64,000 nucleotides of DNA from Eikenella halliae (GTDB lineage Bacteria; Pseudomonadota; Gammaproteobacteria; Burkholderiales; Neisseriaceae): NCBI RefSeq assembly GCF_001648475.1, contig NZ_LXSQ01000020.1, positions 62,001 to 126,000 of the forward strand, read 5' to 3'. The notes below the pieces were generated by a model that was not told the origin of the DNA, ran no database searches, and saw only the letters and a program-made list of their open reading frames with translations. Position 1 is the stretch's first letter. Each line of letters starts with the position of its first letter. Made by a program: the position numbers and the translations under genes. Positions 44,526-54,168 of the stretch are shown here, piece after piece.

Positions 44526-45007
44526 ACCGGCAACAAATCTATCTCGCTCTATACAAAGGCCGCCGCGACGGCATCGGCTGGCGCGTGTGGTGCGCTAGGG
44601 CGACCGACTGGCTCACCCGTATCCTTACCCGCGGCCAGTACAGCCATGCCGAGATTATGGTGCGCGAGCATCCGCAGACATCGGTTTATACCTGCTACTC
44701 CGCTTCCATCCGCGACAAGGGCGTGCGCTGCAAAGTAATGCCGCTGCCGGCGGCCAAATGGGATTTGATCCCGCTGCCCTCCACCCCGGAGGCACACGAG
44801 CAGCTGCAGCGGGTGTGGGCGGCCACCGAGGGGCAGGGCTACGACCTGATGGGCGCATTGGGTATCGCTTTCGGGCTGCCCCAAAACCGCCGCCGCTGGT
44901 TTTGCTCCGAGTGGTGTGCGACTGCCCTAGGGCTACCCGACGGCTGGCGCTGGTCGCCCAACGACCTCGCCGCTATTGTGCCCACACTATATAAGGAGGA
45001 GGCATAA
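44522..45007 (+). CDS. Phage papain/NlpC-P60-like (YiiX-type) protein
   Basis: A 161-aa protein with the pattern of permuted papain-fold enzymes: GQYSHAEIMV near residue 40 (candidate His), a central strand region and FCSEWCATALGLP near 127 (candidate Cys). Similar genes lie at the right end of several Mu-like prophages in Neisseria and Haemophilus. A cell-wall or host-modifying role is inferred. Confidence 0.65.
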   Translation: MNRQQIYLALYKGRRDGIGWRVWCARATDWLTRILTRGQYSHAEIMVREHPQTSVYTCYSASIRDKGVRCKVMPLPAAKWDLIPLPSTPEAHEQLQRVWAATEGQGYDLMGALGIAFGLPQNRRRWFCSEWCATALGLPDGWRWSPNDLAAIVPTLYKEEA

Positions 45008-45010
45008 AAA

Positions 45011-45031
45011 TACCCGCCACAGGGGCGGGTA
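45011..45031 (+). terminator. Terminator-like hairpin after the papain-like gene
   Basis: TACCCGCC-ACAGG-GGCGGGTA, directly after the stop codon, without a long T-run. Confidence 0.55.
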
Positions 45032-45173
45032 TACGCAATAAGTAGGACGGCGGCGCGGCCGGTGTTTGCCCACCAAACCGCGCCAGCCAAGCAGACCAGG
45101 CCTGCATGACCCAAGGCCGCCACCTCTAGAGGCGGGCGGATTCTAACATACCGGTAATGTGGGAGCTGCAAAA

Positions 45174-45356
45174 ATGCAATATCGTTGCAAAAACTGCAAT
45201 AAGCTGTTGGCCAAAGGCGAGGGCGAGCTGGAAATCAAATGCCCGCGCTGCAAAGCGGTCAACCAATTTGGTTCTTTAACAACCCAGAGTGCCTGTGAGC
45301 GCCAAACTTCAAGGAGTAAGCATCATGGGCAACATCCATCCCGTCAGTCCGCTTAG
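45174..45356 (+). CDS. com: Com-like zinc-finger translational activator
   Basis: A 60-aa protein with two C-x2-C pairs (YRCKNCNKLL and IKCPRCKAVN), the hallmark of phage Mu Com. Com binds the mRNA start region of mom and lets the DNA modification gene be translated. Here the com coding region overlaps the dam start by 32 bases, the same arrangement, so Com probably activates dam. Confidence 0.85.
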   Translation: MQYRCKNCNKLLAKGEGELEIKCPRCKAVNQFGSLTTQSACERQTSRSKHHGQHPSRQSA

Positions 45357-46128
45357 GGGCTGGCTGGGCGGCAAATACCGCCTGGCCGGTACCATCATTC
45401 CGTTAATCCCGTCAGACCATACCTGCTACGCTGAAGTGTTCGGCGGTGCGGCATGGGTGCTGTTCAAAAAGCCGCCTTCCAAAGTGGAGGCCATCAACGA
45501 CATCAACGCCGATGTCATCAATCTATATAGGTGTGTTCAAAACCACCTGCCCGAGCTGCTGCGGCATGCCGAATACCTGCTGCCCAGCCGCGATGAGTAT
45601 TGCCGGCTGCAGCATTGCAATCCCACCACCCTGACCGACATCCAGCGTGCGGTGCGCTTCCTCTACCTGCACCGCATGGGTTTCGGCGGCAAGGTGGCCG
45701 AGTTCTGCTGTGCTGCCACCAGCACGCGCCCGCCCAAGTTCCGCGCCGACAGGTTGGCCGAGGAGCTGCAACACAGCCACCGACGCCTGCAGGGCGTGAT
45801 GCTGGAGCGGCTCAACTACGACGACTTCATCGCCCGCTACGACAAGCCCGGCACCTTCTTCTACATTGACCCGCCGTATTGGGACTGTGAGACGATGTAC
45901 GGCAAAGGCATCTTTGCTAAGGCAGATTTCGAACGGCTGGCCGAGCAGCTACGAAACATCAAAGGGCACTTTCTGCTGTCGATTAACGACGTGCCGGCCA
46001 TTAGGGAGATCTTCACCGGCTTCCAGTTTAAAGAGGTCAGCCTGCGCTACAGCATCAATAAGGAGGTCACTACCGAAGCTGACGAGCTGTTGATTGCCAA
46101 CTACCCCATCAACGCAGAGCCGGCTTGA
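45325..46128 (+). CDS. dam: Phage D12-class adenine-N6 DNA methyltransferase (Dam-like)
   Basis: A 267-aa enzyme starting MGNIHPVSPLRGWLGGKYRL after AAGGAGTAAG. Motif X/I is LRGWLGGKYRLA with FGGAAWVLF, and catalytic motif IV is FYIDPPYW near residue 187. GATC is the usual target of such phage enzymes; this is an inference. It would protect phage DNA from host restriction or MutH-like cutting. It is the last gene before the right end of the element. Confidence 0.88.
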   Translation: MGNIHPVSPLRGWLGGKYRLAGTIIPLIPSDHTCYAEVFGGAAWVLFKKPPSKVEAINDINADVINLYRCVQNHLPELLRHAEYLLPSRDEYCRLQHCNPTTLTDIQRAVRFLYLHRMGFGGKVAEFCCAATSTRPPKFRADRLAEELQHSHRRLQGVMLERLNYDDFIARYDKPGTFFYIDPPYWDCETMYGKGIFAKADFERLAEQLRNIKGHFLLSINDVPAIREIFTGFQFKEVSLRYSINKEVTTEADELLIANYPINAEPA

Positions 46129-46200
46129 TGTAAAAAATCCCACCAAGTAAGGTGGGATTTGTAACGTTGTTGCATAGGGTGCAATAATATCAGGACTGAT

Positions 46201-46241
46201 TTATCGCGCCGAAGTGGGGATATTTATCGCGCGCGGCTTCA
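46201..46241. promoter_or_regulatory. Right prophage end with repeated GATAAAT transposase sites
   Basis: Read inward on the minus strand the end is TGAAGCCGCGCGCGATAAAT, followed by a second CGGCGCGATAAAT about 23 bases further in, mirroring the left end. Confidence 0.65.
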
Positions 46242-47176
46242 AGATTGCCGGGGAAAATCTGGCCGTTGTGCACGTGGCCGGACACTTGGATGTCGATGGG
46301 CAGCTGCTCGTGCCGCGTGATGGAAGTGGGGCGGTGGTCGAGCAGGAATACGGGGCGGGCGGTGTCGATTTGTTTGAGCAAATCGGCGGTGTCGGCGCGG
46401 TGCGCGTCCATTTCATCGGGCCGGCCGAGCACCCAGAAGCGGTTGTCCACGTTTGCCGCGCTGTCGTGCAGCACCGTGATGCCGGCCTCTTGCAGCGCGG
46501 CGGCGATTTCGGCCTGGTGGCCGAACAAATCGTGGTTGCCCAGCGTGGCATACACGCCCAGCGGCGCGCGCAGGCGCTGCAGGTGTGGCTGCATGTGTTC
46601 CATGTTGTAGGCTTCGGTATCGTCGTCCATCAAATCGCCGGGCAGGAGGATGATGTCTACCTGTTCGCGCTGCATGATGCGTACCAGCTCGTCGATCTGC
46701 CGGCTGCCGAACAGCACGCCCAAGTGCAGGTCGCTGGCTACGCCGATGCGCACCGGCTTATCCAAAGGCTTGCCGATGCGCACTGCATAATGCCGCACCA
46801 CCGGCGTGTAGGCATTGTAGAGCGACAGCGCGAATAGGCCGGAAAACAGCCCTGCCGCCAATACGCGCCTCGCCGCCAGCGTACGCTCCGGCGGCCATTT
46901 CAGGCGCAGCAGCCGCCCGGCCGAGCACACCGCCAGCATGGTCAGCACGCCGTAGAGCAGCACCACCAGCCACAGCGTGAGCAAACGGAACAGTATAGAC
47001 GACAAATGGAAAAACAAAATGAAAAACAGCCCGTTGCCGATGCAGAATACCAGCATCCACACGGCACGGCGGGCCGTGCGGCTCAAACTGTGCGGCAGCA
47101 GCCACAGCAGCCCTTTGGCAAACAGCCAGCCGAATAGCTGCATCACTAAAAAACCGAGCAAGAGAATCCAAAGCAT
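46242..47176 (-). pseudogene. Membrane metallophosphoesterase, 5' part interrupted by prophage
   Basis: The first 311 residues of a calcineurin-like phosphoesterase of the YkuE type. Four N-terminal membrane helices are followed by the metal motifs SDLHLG, GDLMDDD, GNHD and GHVHNG. After PGNL the frame enters phage DNA and stops 16 codons later (TGA at about 46193). All metal-binding motifs lie before the break, so a partly active truncated enzyme is possible, but the conserved C-terminal strand is lost. A CREE lies 16 bases upstream of the start. Confidence 0.85.
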
Positions 47177-47191
47177 GATGTGTAGGTCATT

Positions 47192-47297
47192 TATAGTGAA
47201 TTAACAAAAACCAGTACAGCGTTGGCTCGCCTTGCCGTACTTATTTGTACTGTCTGCGGCTCGCCGCCTTGTCCTGATTTAAATTTAATCCACTATA
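47192..47297. repeat. Correia-type (CREE/NEMIS) element 3
   Basis: About 106 bases with TATAGTGAATTAACAAAAAC at one end and TTTAAATTTAATCCACTATA at the other. It sits 16 bases from the start codon of the interrupted phosphoesterase, where CREEs in Neisseria can supply promoters or RNase III sites. Confidence 0.85.
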
Positions 47298-47568
47298 TTA
47301 TGGTTGGGGTAAGGCGCGGATTGTAGCCCGATACGGTGTGAGATGGTGTTTACAGGCAAAAACTTATTGCAGCCATATGGCAAACCGGCTTAACTTCCGT
47401 GAGCGCGTTACTCCGCCTTGACGTGCTTTTGTGTTGCCTGCGGTTCACTGTTTTGTATCGAAAGTCAATCCGGCTGGCCATAAACCGCTTTCATGCGGGG
47501 AAGAAATAGTTTTCAGGTAGCCTGCCGGGATGCAGGCTACCTGAAAAATAGGCGGATGCTTTGCCGGT
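47298..47568. other. Intergenic region with DUS-pair terminator
   Basis: No gene is seen. A DUS hairpin at 47508-47548 lies 20 bases past the DUF945 stop codon. Confidence 0.5.
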
Positions 47569-48885
47569 TTAGGGTTTGCGGTAGATCAGTCGGATGGTGT
47601 CGCCTTCTTGTTTGGCTTCCGGAAGCTGGAGCAGCTTGGCGATGATTTGCCGGGTGTCTTCTTCGTTGTAGCTGCTGTTCGACCAGTCGGCAAAAGTGTG
47701 GTTGGCTGCTTGGATGAAGCCTTGGTGGATGCGGATGTCGGCACGGTATTGCAGGTTTTGCTCCAAGGTTTCGGGTCGGATGTTTTCGATATTGCCGTAT
47801 TGACCCGGGGGCAGGGTGAGCTCGGCATCGGCGGTGATAGGGAAACCGTCGAGTTTGATTTGGTTGCCTTGGGCTTGGATGCTCAGGCCGCTGTTGAGCA
47901 TGGCGGTGGCGATCTCACTCAGTTTGGTTTTGAACTCGGCGCGCGGAATGCAGACACTGCGTTGGCGGGAGATTAGGTCGCTGAAGGATTGCATGGCCTG
48001 GGTGTTGAGGCCGTTGAAGTTGCTGTTCAGTTGCAGGCCTTCGATACTGTGCTTGCTGCCTGCGCTTTGGCTGGCGTTGTTGTCGTAGCGGTGGCCTTGT
48101 TGGTTGATGTCGATGCGCTGGATGTTGAAGGCGCTGCCCCAGGAGGTGGTTGGGCCGTTGATGCTTTGGGTGCCGGTGGTTTTGATTTGGCTGAAAACGA
48201 TGCTGTTGCCGGGGGAACTGATGAAGGTGAGGGCGGCGAGGGTGGTTTCGCTGCTGCCGGTCTGCAGCTTGCCGTGGCCGAGGAAGCTGTTTTGGCTGCG
48301 GTGGCTGAGGTTTTGCAGGCTGAAGCTGGTTTGGCCGGATTTGAACTCGATGGCGGGGATGCTGAATTGGAACTCGGTGGGGATGAGTTCGTTGTTTTCT
48401 TTGTTCAGGCTGACTTGGCCGTTGATGTCTTGCCAGGTTAGGGTGTTGCTGTCTTTCTGGATGGTTCGGCCGGGGAGGTTGAAGCTGGTTTGTACGTTGC
48501 CGCCCCAGCCGATGTGGCGGCGGACATTGAGGAGGAAGCCTTCGGGGAAGTAGGTGTTGAACTGCTTGGAGTCGGATACGATGTAGATTTTGCTGTCGAT
48601 GCGGTAGCCGGACAGGGAGCGGTGGATGGTGTCGTTGCCCCGGATGGTGACTTTGTCGCCGGGTTGGCAGGGGTCGAATACGAGGTCGCCTTGCCATTGT
48701 GCGCTGCCGGACAGGATGCCCAAATTGGTTTGGGCCTGGAAATTGGCTAGGCCGAAGGAGCGTTGCATGAGCTCGGGGGAGTAGGCTTTGTCGGTGAGTT
48801 GTTGGTCGGCATAGAGGCTGCCGCCGACGGCTGTGCCACCGAGCACGAGAAGGCCGGCAATGCTGCCGATGAGGGCTTTGTTCAT
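47569..48885 (-). CDS. YdgA/DUF945 family protein
   Basis: A 438-aa protein from the chosen start MNKALIGSIAGLLVLGG; its first 25 residues are a membrane anchor or signal. The rest is a beta-rich DUF945 domain (YSPELMQRSFGLANFQAQ near 35, then repeated strand segments). E. coli YdgA dimerises in the inner membrane and contributes to motility-related functions; the biochemical role is unknown. Confidence 0.8.
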   Translation of the reverse strand: MNKALIGSIAGLLVLGGTAVGGSLYADQQLTDKAYSPELMQRSFGLANFQAQTNLGILSGSAQWQGDLVFDPCQPGDKVTIRGNDTIHRSLSGYRIDSKIYIVSDSKQFNTYFPEGFLLNVRRHIGWGGNVQTSFNLPGRTIQKDSNTLTWQDINGQVSLNKENNELIPTEFQFSIPAIEFKSGQTSFSLQNLSHRSQNSFLGHGKLQTGSSETTLAALTFISSPGNSIVFSQIKTTGTQSINGPTTSWGSAFNIQRIDINQQGHRYDNNASQSAGSKHSIEGLQLNSNFNGLNTQAMQSFSDLISRQRSVCIPRAEFKTKLSEIATAMLNSGLSIQAQGNQIKLDGFPITADAELTLPPGQYGNIENIRPETLEQNLQYRADIRIHQGFIQAANHTFADWSNSSYNEEDTRQIIAKLLQLPEAKQEGDTIRLIYRKP

Positions 48886-49010
48886 GATGGGCTTTCGAGA
48901 TGGTGTTGGAGGAGGGGATTTTAGCATGCCTACGGTTTACCGGCTGGCGGGGAATCAATAATTGTTTGGGCTCTGCTGAGGCAATGGTTGGTTTAACTTT
49001 GGCCGAAATA

Positions 49011-49050
49011 TTTTCAGGTAGCCTTTCACGATGGGAAGGCTACCTGAAAA
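49011..49050. terminator. DUS-pair terminator after the His-rich gene
   Basis: TATTTTCAGGTAGCCTTTC pairs with GAAGGCTACCTGAAAATG across a small loop, 17 bases past the stop. Confidence 0.65.
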
Positions 49051-49066
49051 TGGTTTCGACATGGGT

Positions 49067-49405
49067 TTATTTAACGATTTCCACCGGGCCGTGGTCGTCG
49101 CAGTGGTCGCCGTGCTGGTGGTGCAGGCGGCCGTTTACGATGTAGTCGGTGTGGTCGCCGTGCGGCACGGCTTCGTGGCCGCAGCCTTCTCCGTGAACAT
49201 GGCCGGCACAGGTTTGCACAGGGTGGCAGCCGTCGGGGTTGGTGGCGTTTACATCAAGGCTGTGTTCGTCGTAGTGGCCGTTGTGTTCGTGGTGCAGGTG
49301 GCCGTCGTGGATGTAGTCGATGTGGTCGCCGTGTTTGACGGCGGTGTGACCGCAGCCTTCGCCGTGAACGTGTTGGTGGTTGGCATGGGTATGACAATTG
49401 CTCAT
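49067..49405 (-). CDS. Histidine-rich duplicated protein
   Basis: A 112-aa protein in which over a quarter of residues are His. It consists of two near-identical halves: HVHGEGCGHTAVKHGDHIDY then LHHEHNGH, and HVHGEGCGHEAVPHGDHTDY then LHHQHGDH. A metal (zinc, nickel or copper) storage or chaperone role is likely from composition, not proven. It has no signal peptide. A good ribosome site (AAAGGAAAC) precedes the ATG. No metal transporter lies beside it. Confidence 0.75.
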   Translation of the reverse strand: MSNCHTHANHQHVHGEGCGHTAVKHGDHIDYIHDGHLHHEHNGHYDEHSLDVNATNPDGCHPVQTCAGHVHGEGCGHEAVPHGDHTDYIVNGRLHHQHGDHCDDHGPVEIVK

Positions 49406-49623
49406 TTTGTTTCCTTTCTTCGGGAAGTGTTTACAGATGGGGCAATGATAGTGGAAACGGATATTGATTGCAAGTAATTTGTTGATTTATATAAATTTAT
49501 AATTTGGTATAACGTAACGGATAGGGTATAACATTGAGTTAGTCGGTATTGCTGATGCCGGGTTTGTTTGCATTAAATCAAATATGAGGGGCTTGGGCGG
49601 GGCACATCGCCACCGCCCGTACC

Positions 49624-52600
49624 GTTTTAATGCACAGCCACCCGAAGGTGGCTGGGGTAGGCGACATGGCACACGGTAAACACTACGCCGTTTCAACGCA
49701 CAGCCACCAGAAGGTGGCTGCCACGGCACGCACCACATCGGGCGAGGGCAGGCCGGTTTCAACACACAGCCACCCGAAGGTGGCTGCCCGCTATGGCTCA
49801 CTCATCCTATATGCCTGCATCGTTTCAACACACAGCCACCCGAAGGTGGCTGCTGCCCTACACGTTTTGCGAAAACTTAGATACCCATGTTTCAACACAC
49901 AGCCACCCGAAGGTGGCTGCTAGGCGCGGAAGCCATTGATGTTTTATACCGCATGGTTTCAACACACAGCCACCCGAAGGTGGCTGCTTCGCCGCCCAGG
50001 CTTCCGCCTCCGCCTTGCGCGGTTTCAACACACAGCCACCCGAAGGTGGCTGCGGCTATGAATAGCCAAAAATTGAAATATACGATTGTTTCAACACACA
50101 GCCACCCGAAGGTGGCTGCAACAAAGGCTATGTGCCCTATGCGCACATGGTGGTTTCAACACACAGCCACCCGAAGGTGGCTGCCGACTTAAAAAGGCGG
50201 CTGGCCGGCTGGATTCCGGTTTCAACACACAGCCACCCGAAGGTGGCTGCGTTTTACCATCAGCCGCAGCCACGGCATCCGCAGCGTTTCAACACACAGC
50301 CACCCGAAGGTGGCTGCGTTTTGCTATTAGCCGCAGCCACGGCATCCGCAGCGTTTCAACACACAGCCACCCGAAGGTGGCTGCTGCAGCATGAAATCGA
50401 TTGAAGAAATCCGCAGAGTTTCAACACACAGCCACCCGAAGGTGGCTGCAAAAAATCGCCGCTGGATAGCAGGCGACGTGGTGTTTCAACACACAGCCAC
50501 CCGAAGGTGGCTGCGCGCCCTCGTTGCAGCGCCGCCGCCAGCAGAAGCGTTTCAACACACAGCCACCCGAAGGTGGCTGCCCGTGCCGGTGATGCGTTGG
50601 ATAGGCACACGGATAGTTTCAACACACAGCCACCCGAAGGTGGCTGCAAATGCCGTCGGCCAATTTCGGCGAGAGCGCCTGTTTCAACACACAGCCACCC
50701 GAAGGTGGCTGCGCGGCGATTTAAAAACATGGTGGTGATCGTGGATGTTTCAACACACAGCCACCCGAAGGTGGCTGCCCCCGTTGTTTCAGCCGCCACG
50801 GCGGCTGTGTATTGTTTCAACACACAGCCACCCGAAGGTGGCTGCTGCTGCCCACCGCCCATGCCGCCGAATGGCTGCCTGTTTCAACACACAGCCACCC
50901 GAAGGTGGCTGCTTCATACAGTTTTCAATCTTTCCGCTCAAAGGTTGTTTCAACACACAGCCACCCGAAGGTGGCTGCTCCCGCTGCGGGAACAGCGGGA
51001 AATCCGAAAAAGTTTCAACACACAGCCACCCGAAGGTGGCTGCCCGTGAGCACGGCGAATGGCTGATCCACGATATAGTTTCAACACACAGCCACCCGAA
51101 GGTAGCTGCTGTTTCAGGCAGCCTGAAATCCCTCTCACACGCCGTTTCAACACACAGCCACCCGAAGGTGGCTGCGCAGGTGTCAAATTCGCGGCCTTCA
51201 ATCGTGCCTTTGTTTCAACACACAGCCACCCGAAGGTGGCTGCTGCCAGCCCTTTTTGCGGCAGGGTTGGCTCCATTGTTTCAACACACAGCCACCCGAA
51301 GGTGGCTGCCTCCGAAGTATTGAGCGTCAAGAACGCGGTAGGCGTTTCAACACACAGCCACCCGAAGGTGGCTGCATCCGAATGGATAAGCGTGGAGGAT
51401 AGACTACCTGTTTCAACACACAGCCACCCGAAGGTGGCTGCGAAAAGCCTTTAAACGTTGATTAAACCTAAGATGTTTCAACACACAGCCACCCGAAGGT
51501 GGCTGCGGCAATGGCAGCCTGAAATGCTGCAGGCGGTGCTGTTTCAACACACAGCCACCCGAAGGTGGCTGCGTAAATTCAGAATGTCGCCTGCGGCCGT
51601 GTATTGTTTCAACACACAGCCACCCGAAGGTGGCTGCGTCCACCTGCTGCCAGCTGATTTCCACCGCAGCGTTTCAACACACAGCCACCCGAAGGTGGCT
51701 GCTGGATAAAACTTTGACGGCCTCTTAAGGCTACCTGTTTCAACACACAGCCACCCGAAGGTGGCTGCCGGCAACTTGGTAAGCCCCGTCCACAGCGGCA
51801 GCGTTTCAACACACAGCCACCCGAAGGTGGCTGCGGCGTGGGACATGATCCGTTCCGACCCAGCGCTGTTTCAACACACAGCCACCCGAAGGTGGCTGCC
51901 GCCAATATCCGCTCCACCGCCGAGCGCCTGGAGTTTCAACACACAGCCACCCGAAGGTGGCTGCGAAGATGGCTACTTTGTACAAGACATCTCCTTAGTT
52001 TCAACACACAGCCACCCGAAGGTGGCTGCTCCTGCAGCGAGTATTGCACCCCGATAACAGGCGGGTTTCAACACACAGCCACCCGAAGGTGGCTGCCCAG
52101 TTATCACTACGACCCCAGCCAAACCACCTGTTTCAACACACAGCCACCCGAAGGTGGCTGCGATTGGCCGACAAATACCGCCGCGCCATCATTTGCGTTT
52201 CAACACACAGCCACCCGAAGGTGGCTGCCGCTTTTACTGGCTCGCTACCCATCAAATGAGTCGGTTTCAACACACAGCCACCCGAAGGTGGCTGCTCGGC
52301 GGCTATCTGCCCAATCCCGACCCCGTATTGTTTCAACACACAGCCACCCGAAGGTGGCTGCGCAGCGGCAGTTTGAAACCATGCGGCAAAAGCTGGTTTC
52401 AACACACAGCCACCCGAAGGTGGCTGCCCGTGGACATTGGAGAGAACCCGTACACCGGCGAAGTTTCAACACACAGCCACCCGAAGGTGGCTGCGTCGGC
52501 GAAACCCCGTTTATCACCCTGCCGGAAGTTTCAACACACAGCCACCCGAAGGTGGCTGCGCTGATGTCCTTGTTTGCCAAACTGTCCGCCGCGTTTCAAC

Positions 52601-53686
52601 ACACAGCCACCCGAAGGTGGCTGCTCCGGCAGCAACGCCACCTTCGGCCAAATCGCGCTGTTTCAACACACAGCCACCCGAAGGTGGCTGCGGAGGGGCA
52701 GGAGGGTTTAGCGGTTTGGGTGAGAGTTTCAACACACAGCCACCCGAAGGTGGCTGCGCCTGCCCCATGCCGAGGAGCGAAAAAATGAACGTTTCAACAC
52801 ACAGCCACCCGAAGGTGGCTGCTTCCGGGCAGGATTGGCAGCTGGCTAGGTTGCTGTTTCAACACACAGCCACCCGAAGGTGGCTGCACCCCTATTCGGG
52901 CATCCCACCGGCCGCCACGGCAGTTTCAACACACAGCCACCCGAAGGTGGCTGCTCAGCTACCCAGCCTACTAATAAAACTGTGTGATGTTTCAACACAC
53001 AGCCACCCGAAGGTGGCTGCCAATGCAGGCAGCATCCCACCCGCCGAAGGCGGCGTTTCAACACACAGCCACCCGAAGGTGGCTGCTTATGTTGGGATAG
53101 GTTGGCAGTTGGTAATACATGGTTTCAACACACAGCCACCCGAAGGTGGCTGCTTTTGTAAACGTTTCCGACCTCGCCGCCTGGCTGGTTTCAACACACA
53201 GCCACCCGAAGGTGGCTGCCAAGCGAGACCAGCGTTGCCTGTTCGGCGACCAGCGTTTCAACACACAGCCACCCGAAGGTGGCTGCTTCCTTTAGATTTC
53301 CTGCGCTTCGTATTTGCTCTCGTTTCAACACACAGCCACCCGAAGGTGGCTGCGAAATCGAAGAGATGCACCGCCGTCTCGCCCTCGTTTCAACACACAG
53401 CCACCCGAAGGTGGCTGCCTGATGCGCCGAAAACGGCGGATGAGCCGCCGAAGTTTCAACACACAGCCACCCGAAGGTGGCTGCTGGGCTGGCTTTCTAC
53501 GCCGCCTTGCATTTGTTTAGTTTCAACACACAGCCACCCGAAGGTGGCTGCCCTAACGGCGATTAAGGGCGCTAAATACCATCAGGTTTCAACACACAGC
53601 CACCCGAAGGTGGCTGCCCATGAAGGTCGAACCGCACGTTGCCTCGATATTGGAGTTTCAACACACAGCCACCCGAAGGTGGCTGC
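49624..53686 (-). CRISPR. CRISPR array 1, 62 repeats, type I-C-like
   Basis: I count 62 copies of a 32-base repeat with 61 spacers of 33-36 bases. In the probable transcription direction (minus) the repeat starts GCAGCCACC, has a UUCG-capped hairpin (CAGCCACC/GGTGGCTG) and ends GTGTTGAAAC, the type I-C pattern. The first two copies at 49624 and 49690 are degenerate (TTTTAATGC, CCAGAAGG), so this is the old end; the young end faces cas2. One internal copy (51078) has a single base change. Two neighbouring spacers (50251-50285 and 50318-50352) are nearly the same. All long open frames across the array are artefacts. Confidence 0.98.
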
Positions 53687-53874
53687 AGCCTCCCTCAAAA
53701 GCCTTGCTCCATCAGGTTTCGCAGCCCCGATTTCGCTAAGCTTCCAAGAAAAGCGTGAACGCGAGTATAACACAGCCTTTTCCGTTATACCCACGTTTAC
53801 AATATTCTGATTGTTAAAGAACAATTCAATTCGCCAACCCTACCGCATTTTCATGAGAACCATAAGTTGGCGAT
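53687..53874 (-). promoter_or_regulatory. CRISPR leader region
   Basis: The 188 bases between the last repeat and the cas2 stop are AT-richer than the array and would be the leader. A possible -10 element TATACT (minus strand, 53764-53769) lies about 80 bases from the first repeat. Confidence 0.6.
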
Positions 53875-54168
53875 TCACACAATCAACGTATCTTTAAACA
53901 CATCTACCGCTGGTTTCGCGCCATAGTGTTCCACTTTCCGCCGCCATTTGCTGCCCAAGTGGTAAAAACGCAGGCTGTCGGTTTCGGGGTTGTAGGTTTT
54001 CAAAAGTTTGTCTTTTAAAACAACCCACTGGTCGGGCGCGATGTCGCATTCGAACACTGAATACTGCACGCGCACACCATAGTCTAGGCACAATTTCACT
54101 ATGCGCCTCAGCCTTGTCTGCCCTTCTATGTCTTCTAGCGAAATATCGTATGTAATCAGCATCAGCAT
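53875..54168 (-). CDS. cas2: CRISPR-associated endonuclease Cas2 (type I-C)
   Basis: A 97-aa Cas2, starting MLMLITYDIS, with RLRRIVKLCLDYGVRVQYSV and FECDI as expected. Cas2 pairs with Cas1 in spacer acquisition. Closest in pattern to type I-C Cas2 (ends DSLRFYHLGSKWRRKVEHYG). In a complete I-C locus cas3-cas5-cas8c-cas7-cas4-cas1 would lie directly upstream; here fabH follows after 265 bases, so the other genes are missing from this place. An internal ATG at codon 3 is an alternative start. Confidence 0.93.
   Translation of the reverse strand: MLMLITYDISLEDIEGQTRLRRIVKLCLDYGVRVQYSVFECDIAPDQWVVLKDKLLKTYNPETDSLRFYHLGSKWRRKVEHYGAKPAVDVFKDTLIV

Larger units (their letters stand above)
41900..46241. 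mobile_element. Remnant of a transposable (Mu-like) prophage
   Basis: A 4342-base element. Both ends, read inward, start TGAARCC and carry the motif GYGMGATAAATAT at bases 10-23 (left GTGAGATAAATAT, right GCGCGATAAATAT), with a second copy further in on each side (about 41931-41942 and 46201-46209). Such repeated end sites bind the transposase of Mu-like phages. The contents are a virion morphogenesis gene in reverse, a tail-fibre gene missing its start, an accessory gene, a cell-wall hydrolase-like gene, com and dam. Transposase, repressor, portal and capsid genes are absent, so it is defective. Confidence 0.85.

Noticed and set aside
41900..46241. An active prophage
   Set aside because: No transposase, repressor, portal, capsid or complete tail genes are present.
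49630..53810. Many long open frames across the CRISPR array on both strands with repeated VSTHSHPKVAA, NTQPPEGGC or ATFGWLCVET
   Set aside because: They are translations of the 32-base repeat in all frames; the repeat simply has no stop codon.
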